From Monodelphis domestica (Eukaryota; Chordata; Mammalia; Didelphimorphia; Didelphidae), in NCBI RefSeq assembly GCF_027887165.1, contig NC_077229.1:344329380-344393379 (forward strand): a stretch of 64,000 nucleotides of DNA. Direction: 5' to 3'. Position 1 is the first letter of the stretch. Every line of letters begins with the position of its first letter. The position numbers were made by a program, and so were the translations under genes. A model generated the notes under the pieces. It was given only the letters and a program-made list of their open reading frames with translations, made no database searches and was not told where the DNA came from. Positions 55,781 through 64,000 of the stretch are shown piece by piece.

Positions 55781-56290
55781 GGAAGCAGACTCCAAGGTAT
55801 ATAGAAAGAGAAATTATAACTTGAGTTTGGAGAATACTAAATAATACAACTTGACAGTGGCCTAGAATATAAGAAAGGAATTAATGACATAAAGCAGAAA
55901 AGGTAAATCGAAACCAGATTGTGGAGCCCTTAAACAACAGACTAAGGGATTTATATTTTAGACCCAAGGCAATAGGAAGTTATTAAAGATTCTAGCAGAT
56001 ATAAGGATAGTAACATGGTCAGACCTGTACTTTCTTTGAAACGATTAATTTGGTAGCAATAAAAAGAATGGATTGGAGAGGTGGGAAGCCTAGAATCAGG
56101 AGGACCAGTTAGGAGGCTCTTAGAATAGTTTTGAGGAGAAGCCTGAGGTAAGGTGGTAGCCATGTGAAAGGAAAGAGGGGATGGATGCAAAAAAAAAAAA
56201 GACATTTGTAGAGACAACTGATTGAACATGGCAATCTTATTGACAAAATCTGACTGAGCATTCAGTGGCTGTTGCAAACTACCTTGTCTG
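55780..56290 (-). mobile_element. L2 LINE fragment
   Basis: Minus-strand translation near 56070-56135 includes NYSKSLLTGPPDSRLP, a decayed L2 reverse-transcriptase motif (DYCNSLLTGLP). Plus-strand blocks gaccagttaggaggctctta and aacatggtcagacctgtact agree. Confidence 0.7.
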
Positions 56291-56360
56291 TTCAAGAATC
56301 CAATTTCACTCCTTCCACATTGCCTCTTAGCAGAAAACTTTGCCTCCTCTTACTTTAATG

Positions 56361-56628
56361 GGAGGGCAGCTAGGTGGTGCAGTGGATAGAATGCCAGCCT
56401 GAAATCAGGAAGACATCTTTCTGAGTTCATATTAGGTCTCGACCACTGACATTTGGCACTTATTAGCTATGTGATCCTGATCAAATCACTTAATCCTATT
56501 TGCCTCAGATCCTCATCTGTAAAATGAGCTGGAGAAGGAAATGGCAAACTATTCCCATATCTTTGCCAAGAAAACCCCAAATAGGGTCATAAAGAGTTGG
56601 ATACAACTGAAACAACTGAACCACAGCA
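56361..56628 (+). mobile_element. tRNA-derived SINE, second family, with TSD
   Basis: Full-length copy: gggcagctaggtggtgcagt, a degenerate B box, taaaatgagctggagaagga, then atggcaaactattcccatat and caagaaaaccccaaataggg. The 9-bp repeat actttaatg flanks it at 56352-56360 and 56629-56637. Confidence 0.85.
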
Positions 56629-56705
56629 ACTTTAATGAGACAGCAGAGGCAACTGCCATGAGCTCCCCCTTCTACTCCCTTTGGGGATCTTTATTGCCTT
56701 CATTG

Positions 56706-56810
<105 letters not shown>

Positions 56811-56829
56811 CTCCTTTCCTTCAAATATT

Positions 56830-57250
56830 TCCTTATTTGTTGGCTCTTTCCCTGCTGCCTATGAATATGCCTCAGCTTCTTTTAATACCTTTACCTTACC
56901 CTGCGATCATCTCAAACTATTGCCCTATATCCACTTTCGTACCATACACTTCTCAACTTCTTGTAATTTGGTTTCTGACTCCCTTACTCAATGATATTGA
57001 TGATCTCTTACCTGCCCAGTACTCTTGCCTTTTCTCTGTCCTCATCCCCTTTAACCTCTCCACAGTTTTTAACACCAGCCTTTCTCTTAAGGTCTTTGCT
57101 TTGCCATCATTTGTCCCTTATGTCTAGAAAACTCCTTTCATTTCTCTCTTCTAAAACCAAAGGGAATGGGTAATTATTATAAGCATTTTAGAATCATATT
57201 CTCTCTCACATGTCTCTCTTACAATTCTTTGATACCCTCATATGTATATG
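56830..57250 (+). mobile_element. L2 LINE fragment
   Basis: Plus-strand pieces translate to fragments such as LIPFNLSTVFNT near 57043-57080, resembling the L2 LDLSAAFDTV block, after a cttaccctgcgatcatctca segment. Confidence 0.45.
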
Positions 57251-57953
57251 TAGGCTATAAACAATATTATTGAACCCTTTTTTATCAATTCTGTTTCCTA
57301 ACATAGTGCTTGCTTATCCCATCTTCTTGTCACTGAAAACCTGGAAGGATGATAAGGTGCATAGGCTTCCCTGTGAGTTGGTTTCTCTATTCTTGGAATA
57401 TAAACCTACTGCCTCTTGGGAAAGTTGGCTTTACTAGAATAACAATACAGCCAAAGTTTTGTTGTTGTTGAATTAAACACAAGCTGCAAGGAGATATGCT
57501 TTATTTATTTCACATGCCCAAACATGAGAGTAGGGCCTGTCTTTATGCTTTAATTGTATGGTCTAGCATCATATATTTAGAGATGGAAAGAACTTAGGAG
57601 GCTATCTAGTCTAACTCCTTCACCTTACAGATGGAGATACTGAGGCCCAAGATTAAGCCAAGTATACACAGATAGTAAGCCTCAGAAGAGAAATGCAATT
57701 TGTAATTAGAATAGATGCACTTCAGTTCTTTTAGCAAAGTTGCTTTTTGACTTGCTGCTTAACCTGCTTGCCTCCCCTAGATTTTTGGACCTCCTACTCT
57801 AATTGAAGAGATATGGATTAAATGATAATATGGTGAGGAAGTTTTGGAGGATTTCTCCAAAGTATATCCATTAATGCCTTCATATATACAGGTGCAGCAA
57901 GGTCTCTAAAGTATTAGCACTTAAGACAGCAGGCTTTCACTCTATTCTTAATG
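57251..57953. other. no gene; old MIR-type piece
   Basis: No exon. A MIR-type block (minus) lies at about 57570-57690: tagagatggaaagaacttag, cagatggagatactgaggcc. Confidence 0.45.
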
Positions 57954-57961
57954 GCTTAGAT
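57954..57961. repeat. 8-bp TSD of the SPIN-like element, left
   Basis: gcttagat, perfectly repeated at 58154-58161. Confidence 0.95.
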
Positions 57962-58153
57962 CAGGGGTTCTCAACCTTTCTAATGCAGTGACCCTGCAAT
58001 ACAGTTCCTCATGTTGCAGTGACCCCAAACCAAAAAATTATTTTGGTGGCTACTTCAAAACTGTAATTTTGCTACAGTTATGATTCGGAATGTAAATACC
58101 TGATATGCATTATGTATGCTCATTGCTACAAATTGAAAGGTTGAGAACCCCTG
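57962..58153. mobile_element. SPIN-like hAT miniature element
   Basis: 192 bp with perfect 19-bp terminal inverted repeats caggggttctcaacctttc and a perfect 8-bp target duplication gcttagat, the hallmarks of hAT transposition. The interior (acagttcctcatgttgcagt, actgtaattttgctacagtt, tgtaaatacctgatatgcat) matches my memory of SPIN, a hAT family known for horizontal transfer among tetrapods including opossum. It is an internally deleted, non-coding copy. The family name is from memory and unchecked. Confidence 0.85.
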
Positions 58154-58161
58154 GCTTAGAT
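58154..58161. repeat. 8-bp TSD of the SPIN-like element, right
   Basis: gcttagat, pairing with 57954-57961. Confidence 0.95.
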
Positions 58162-60160
58162 AAAGGAAGGTGATAAATACATAAAGCTGAGAAGAAGAAT
58201 TAAGATGTTTGGTAAAAGAATAAAAATTCAAGGAGATACTGGTAAGATAGAATGATGAGCTTAACCTAATAAGATCAAACTGAATGGTTTTAGTTCCAAA
58301 GTCGACATGGGTTCAAATATTTTTCATAAATATGAAATCAATGAAATATGACAAGACACTAGTTTCTATGAAAAATATCTGGAGGTTTCAGTGGAGTGAA
58401 AGTTTACTGTGAGTCAGCAATATAATCTGGAAGCAGTCAGTATTAATATGGTCTTGGGCTAGATCTAATAATAACCTGAGTGAGTGCAATGATAATCCTG
58501 CTATTTTCATTTCATTTTTAACCAATATTTATATATCACTTTAATGTTTACAAAGCACTTTACATGCATGATCTTATTTGAATATTACATCAACCTTGTA
58601 ATATAGACATTACCAGTATTATTAGGTAAGGAGAGAGCAAGAGACAGAAATCTAAAATGACTTAACCCCAGTCTTAGCTAGAAAGTGTTAAAGGCAAGAT
58701 CTAATCCCTGGCCTCTCTTGATCCTAAGTCCGGCACTCTTTCTCCAATCTTACACTGTCTCCTTTAAGAATGATAGTGACAAGTTGGACTATTCTCAAAG
58801 GGAAATGATCATATATCAAGGGATGTTCATACTATATGGGTTAATTTGAAGAAAAATGAAGCAGAAAAGATTTAGGGGTGACTTGATAGGAGTCCTCTTT
58901 TCTTCAAGCAAAAAAGTATTTTGCTGTATACTGTTTGGCCAGAGGAGGGTAGAACTAGGAGCAGTCCCTTGCAGGAAGGTGGCTTGTAGCTCCAAATAAA
59001 AAATTTAAAGCTATCCTAAAAATGGAATGGGTTACATAGAGGTAGGGACTTCCCTACTCACTTGATGGATGAGTGAACAAGGATGATCGATATGTTAGAA
59101 ATGATGCTTGGTCGAATAGGTATTGAATTATAAAATTCTGCAGAGGAAAAGCAAGATCAACATCATTTTGGAGCAATTTTGACATTTAGATCCAATGTGA
59201 CAACCACATTATTATGATGATTATGAGGAGAAATGTCTCAGAATTTAAGGCATAGGCAAAGCCTATGTTAATATATAAACTGCAAAATGTTATAATATCC
59301 TTGACATTTTTCCATTACTATTTAATCCTAAAAAAAATATAAAGTTATACCATAAAGAATTAGAACAGTTCTGAGAGCAACTGAATTCTGTTTCATTTGG
59401 TTTTGACATCCATGACTATACGTTGATTTGATTTTTGACAACTCTGAGATTCTGAAGTTCCATGAAAACTGGACCCTTTGTTGTCTCAAAATTAATATCT
59501 AGTAAGTCAAAAAGATGCATACTGTACTAGCCCTTGGGGCCTAACCTTGGCAAAGACATCTGTGACATCAATCCTTTACTGAGGAAGCCCCACTTGACTG
59601 AGGGGTTATCTCTAAGGATTTGGGATGAGAGAAGTCAGAGGAAATAACCAATTAATGTCTCCTCCAAGAAACCAAATAGAGCCCATTCACAGAGCCATAG
59701 AAGTTGGAAAAGACATTAAATGTGCAGCATATTCTGTATTCATGGTTTAATGCTTCTATTATATGGCCCAGGATGGTAGATTTAGAGCCAGAAGCCACCT
59801 AGGAGGCCATCTAGTCCAACTCCCTCATCTTACAGATGCAGAAATTGAGACCTAGGAATTTTAGTGTCTTACCCAAGTTCACACAAGTAGTAAGCCTTGG
59901 AGATAAAATATATTTTTTTAATAGTTAGAAGAACCTTGCTCCTCCCACTGCAGAGTAGATCTCCTTGGAGATTCAAGGAATATTAGCAGGCTTTCAGAGA
60001 AAGAAGAATTGTTGAAAGCCAAAAACCCTGAAGGGTCACAAAGGAATCTCCTGATGTATAAGGTAGATGGCAATAGTTTTTCTGAAATGTATGGCTAGGG
60101 AGAGGAAGGGGCCATTTTGCAAAATTCCATTTGACTACCCTAAATTTAAACTTGTATAAT
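58162..60160. other. no gene; MIR-type fragments
   Basis: A MIR copy (minus) lies at about 58500-58760 (tttacaaagcactttacatg, gatcttatttgaatattaca) and another old piece at about 59770-59900 (tagatttagagccagaagcc, cagatgcagaaattgagacc). No exon is seen. Confidence 0.5.
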
Positions 60161-60164
60161 TACT

Positions 60165-60345
60165 AGCAAATTAATTTCATGTGTTAAATCAGTAGAATCC
60201 AAATCCTGACTTTGACACTTACTTCTTGTGTGTCCTTGGGCAAGTCAGTCTCTAGACCTCAGCATCTCATAGCTTGAAATGAGGTGGTTGGGTCAGGCAA
60301 TCTCTAAGGTCTCCTCTGTCTCTAAATCCTATGATCCTATGTGCT
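60165..60345 (+). mobile_element. MIR-type SINE
   Basis: cttacttcttgtgtgtcctt, gggcaagtcagtctctagac, then tctctaaggtctcctctgtc, the same tail as the split copy at 52.4 kb. Confidence 0.6.
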
Positions 60346-61917
60346 ATTAAACAATATCTTAGGGATATAGTAAGTTCAAGGCAAAATTTATACTTTGGAT
60401 TAATCAAACATCATAATTTAAATTTATTTAATCATGTTGCCTTATCTCAAGATAGTTGAAGGTAGATAGATACCAAATCACCATTTGGTCCAGAAGGAGC
60501 AGAATATATCAAACCATCAATATGTATGTCCTGGAGAAGATGGTATGGAGAGAGGGACAGGGACCCTCTGTATCTGCCAGTGTCTTTTTGCCAGTATATT
60601 TGCTAAGTGTGCAGCCTAGGTTGTCGCTTGAATTCTCCCATTAAACCATCCTCCTGAGAATTTGTAAACATCGTTTCTGCAGTGTCAGAGTCAAACAGTT
60701 CTCTAGAGCAATGTTCTCTGGGGTGTAACCCTGTTTGTTTACTGACTTGGGCATTTACATCATTCCTCACTAAACTTGGTATTCCAGTGAATGAGCTGAA
60801 TGTCCAAATATGAAAGACTAAGGAGCACAGTGCCTCAGCAGGAGCCCAAAGTAAAGCATATATCCCAGGAACTCAGCCTTAAAAGTAGTGAAAATTAAAT
60901 GAAGAATCTATAAGTTGAGAGAGATCAAAATAATGACCCCTGGCATCCATCTAGGAAATGATGTCCATAATCTCCTTCTAACATGAACTAGTTGTACTAA
61001 ATCATTTAAGAAGCAGAGCAATTATTCATTCCAGCTATGAGGATACCTAAGATTGACATGATCTAACACAGGTCTGAGACAGATTGCAAAGGGAATCAAT
61101 GTTATTTTTTTTTCTCTTAAAAGGACTATTGAATATGAAAAGGGGATGGTGTAGGGGAGAGATTACACCTCAATTTGATTCACTAAAACATTTTTAAAGG
61201 CTGTTAACAGAGCTCTATAGTTTAATTTCATCTATATAAGCCTCTCTATTAATATTCTGGGGTCCATTTGTTGGGGAGAATTTATAAGGTCCTTCAGATA
61301 CATAATAAACTTGAACCCACTTCAATATACTCCAAATTGGATATGACAGACTGAATTCTAGTCTCTAATACATGAACTTTAAGGACAGGTCCCATTTTGC
61401 TTTTCCCTAGAGTATATTTTATTAGTATTCACAAAGTAACCATTGAATTACAAAACTCATTTTGGTCATGTGCCTAGCAAAAAGAGATAGAAGAGAATAT
61501 TCTGTAATTTAAAAAAACATAAAGCTTGGATTTATAATTTCAAATATTTTTTATATTTCTGAATATTGTATTATTTGAATTTATTTATTAAATAAATTAT
61601 AAACTTCTAACCACTTAAATATCAGTGACTAGGAAGATCTAATCTAATGTGGTTTATGGTCAGTTTATATTCCTCTTCCTACTCCACCAAAAGTGTAGGA
61701 GAAAACCAAGATTTATACCCACAAGCTTGTTTACATGGTTTTTAAAATTTATACTTTAGTGTATCAGTGCTGGGGTCCATAGCTTTGTTTCTTCACTCCT
61801 GTCCCAGAGTTCTGTCAGTCTTTCTAGCAGCTGACCATGGTTCCTTCCAAAATTCCCTGAGCAATCATGTTGATCCTTAGTCAAATGAAATTTCCTCTGT
61901 CTACCAGAAAATAGAAA
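60346..61917. other. no gene or repeat recognised
   Basis: AT-rich sequence with no supported exon, RNA gene or named repeat. Confidence 0.4.
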
Positions 61918-62191
61918 GACTTCATATTTTTACCATCATTATTTGTGACAAGTTCTAAATATTTTATTTTATTTTCATTATATGTCAATTCAAGAAAAGA
62001 AAAAAAGCAAACATGAAACAAGAGCAACAGACAAAAACTCAGAAACAGATAGGCAGTCACAGGAAAGAAGACTGCCCCCTGGGAAATCTTTTTCAAACTA
62101 GAAGAGAAAGAACCAATCTAAGGAAGTTTCCTTTGCATGAGGATAGTGTGTATCTTCTCTAGAGGCAAGATAGCTTGGGGATGTGGAGATG
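61918..62191. repeat. roughly 275-bp direct repeat, copy 1
   Basis: Aligns along its length with 63117-63391: cttcatatttttaccatcat at the start, atatgtcaattcaagaaaag and cctgggaaatctttttcaaa in the middle, agatagcttggggatg at the end. The sequence outside these limits differs, giving sharp ends. Family unknown to me. Confidence 0.8.
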
Positions 62192-63116
62192 AACAGGAAG
62201 GGGGAGGGGGGAGTCTGGAAGGAACTGAGGTGGGTAAAAAAAGAAATATCAAGGTGTAAGCTGTTCTGGTTCAAGAAATGAGAACTGTCCACTTCAGAAA
62301 TTTGGGGTGGGGGAGGCGGGGGTACTAATGAAGAAAGAGGTTGTTTTCAAGTAAGAAAAGTGTTCTTCATTTGACTTGAAGGATAAGATGGCATGCATAG
62401 AGAAAAGTTTGTCTTGAAGAGGATAATAAATCCCCAGGACCAGACCACATTCCTGTCCTTGAAAAGATTCCTACCTCAGACACTTACTATATGACCCTAG
62501 GCAACTTCTCTTAACCTCAGTTTTCTCATCTGTAAAATAGGAATAATTATCATCTCTAGATCACATGTTTGTTGTAAGGATCCAAACAAATAGTAGATGT
62601 AAAAAGTTTTGCAAACCTTAAAATACTATATAGACATTAAATTGTTATTATTAAATATGCTATTTGCCAAGTAACCTTTGACAAGTCACTTTTCCTTGAA
62701 GGGTCTTGGTTTCTTCATCCATAAAATGAGGGACTAGTTAATAGTTACTGACTATTTTATGCAATGTGTTAAATGCATTATCTCATTTGATCCTCCCAAC
62801 AACACTTTAACATGGGTACCATAGGTATTATTTTCCTTATTTTATAGCTGAGGAAGCTAAGACCCACAGAGGTTGAATGATTTGCCCAGTCACATGGCTA
62901 GGAGGCATTTGATGTGGGATTTGAAACCAGGCCTCTTTGGGCTTCAAATTCAACTCTTTATTAACTCTGCTGCCTCACTAGTTGATCACTAAGGTCTCTT
63001 ATGGTTCTCATATTTTTGACCCTATACCTCTAAGACCATTCCTACAATGGGTTATTTATCTCCAGTCAGTTATTTCCCCATTTCCCACGTTCTTTTCCTT
63101 TCACTAAACAGTCTGT
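62192..63116. other. spacer with two MIR copies
   Basis: MIR (plus) at about 62465-62665 (cctcagttttctcatctgta) and MIR (minus) at about 62740-62985 (cattatctcatttgatcctc, gctgaggaagctaagaccca). No exon is seen. Confidence 0.65.
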
Positions 63117-63391
63117 CCTTCATATTTTTACAGTCATTATTGGTGATGAGTTCTAAATCTCTTATTTTCTTTGAATTATATGTTAATTCAAGAAAGGAAA
63201 AATGCAAACATGGAACAGTTGTAACAGACAGAATCTCAGACAGATATGCAGTCACAGTAAAGGTCCCGAGAAGACTGCACCCTGGGAAATCTTTTTTCAA
63301 ACTAAAAGAGAAAGAAGTAGGAAGTTTCTTTTGTATGAGGATGGTGTGTGCCTGCTCTAGATGCAGGATAGCTTGGGGATGGAAGGTGAAT
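63117..63391. repeat. roughly 275-bp direct repeat, copy 2
   Basis: Partner of 61918-62191, same orientation, start to start about 1.2 kb. Minus-strand open frames over both copies share a FLELTYN motif only because the DNA is duplicated. Confidence 0.8.
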
Positions 63392-63617
63392 TCAGAGCTC
63401 TTATCTCAGTCTCAGCCTTACCTTATCTGCCTTTAAAAAAAAAAACCTGGTAACTTTGCAAATGATTCATTTCCTTACAATAAATAGAGTTTTAAAAATA
63501 TGCATCTGCTTGATACTTCAGATTCTGATACTATATATTGTTCACAGAGGCAAATCTTCATAATTGCTTCCTGAATTAACAGATACAATTCTCCCTGTTT
63601 CAAAAGAGTGGGGAGCT

Positions 63618-63735
63618 ATAATTAACAACTTTAGCAAAGTTGCAGGGTACAAGATAAACTCACATAAATCATCAGCATTTCTATATATTTCCAACAAAAC
63701 TCAGCAGCAGGAATTAGAAAGAGAAACTCCATTCA
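63618..63735 (+). mobile_element. internal L1 ORF2 fragment with 16-bp TSD
   Basis: 118 bp translating NFSKVAGYKINSHKSSAFLY, the conserved L1 ORF2 segment. It is flanked by perfect direct repeats aaaagagtggggagct at 63602-63617 and 63736-63751. It has neither the L1 3' end nor a poly(A) tail. Confidence 0.8.
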
Positions 63736-63751
63736 AAAAGAGTGGGGAGCT

Positions 63752-64000
63752 GACACATAGGGAAATTAAAGGAATTATCCAAAGACACAAATCAAGGCAC
63801 TCACAGAACCAGTGTGTTGGAGCTAATGTCTCTATTTTTTCACTCCATCAGCTATGCTACATCTCTTTACAATCTCATGACAGCACATTCATGAGGAAGA
63901 AAACTATGCCTGAGTGAGCCTCAGAATAAAATCAAAAGGTTTTCACCTCTCCAACAAATGTTTGGATTTATTTATCCTTCCCCTGAAAATAAGCTTTCCT
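63752..64000. other. no gene recognised
   Basis: The open frame running to 63917 is a chance extension of the L1 fragment frame. Nothing else is supported before the window ends. Confidence 0.4.

Noticed and set aside
63564..63917. 117-codon open frame near the window end
   Set aside because: Its central part is an L1 ORF2 fragment bounded by a target duplication; the rest is chance extension.

Overview
The window is mammalian genomic DNA, very probably from a marsupial and most likely a South American opossum of the Monodelphis type. This rests on three things: the dense load of marsupial-style tRNA-derived SINEs and L1 3' ends with target-site duplications, a SPIN-like hAT miniature element, and an ancient L2/MIR/CR1 background. 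There are no operons, no bacterial genes and no CRISPR. Almost everything outside one gene is interspersed repeat.

The single protein-coding gene is a clade-B serpin, recognisable as SERPINB11, on the minus strand between about 47.1 kb and 28.4 kb. I assembled seven coding exons from sequence similarity and splice sites: 46961-47128 (with 17 nt of 5' UTR to 47145), 45442-45501, 42231-42359, 40020-40137, 34426-34568, 32119-32274 and 28390-28791. Their lengths (168, 60, 129, 118, 143, 156 and 402 nt) join in frame to a 391-residue protein. It has no stop, no frameshift, GT-AG introns throughout, an inhibitory-type hinge and a predicted Lys-Arg scissile bond. The upstream non-coding exon, the promoter and the exact poly(A) site could not be placed.

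Downstream of the gene (1-28 kb): a Tigger-type DNA transposon relic (1.06-1.70 kb); an L1 3' portion carrying a solo LTR (3.7-6.0 kb); nested L1 and RTE-type SINE material (6.8-8.1 kb); L2, MIR and SINE copies; and an ancient CR1/L3 LINE (18.7-24.6 kb). That LINE is split by a SINE and by a minus-strand gammaretrovirus-like endogenous provirus (19548-24368) with two LTRs, a 4-bp CTAC target duplication and a pol-only, deleted interior.

Introns (28-47 kb) hold SINEs, L2 and MIR copies, an LTR antisense to the gene, a truncated L1 with a 12-bp target duplication, and a 111-bp tandem duplication. Upstream (47-64 kb): an old L1, L2 copies, a hAT element nested in a MIR-type repeat, a perfect (TC)n tract of about 98 bp, the 192-bp SPIN-like element with perfect terminal repeats and a perfect 8-bp target duplication, a pair of roughly 275-bp direct repeats, and an internal L1 fragment flanked by a 16-bp duplication.

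I found no undescribed multi-gene system. The observations most worth following are the intact SERPINB11 with its reactive loop, the SPIN-like element, the deleted provirus, and a few unusual duplications.
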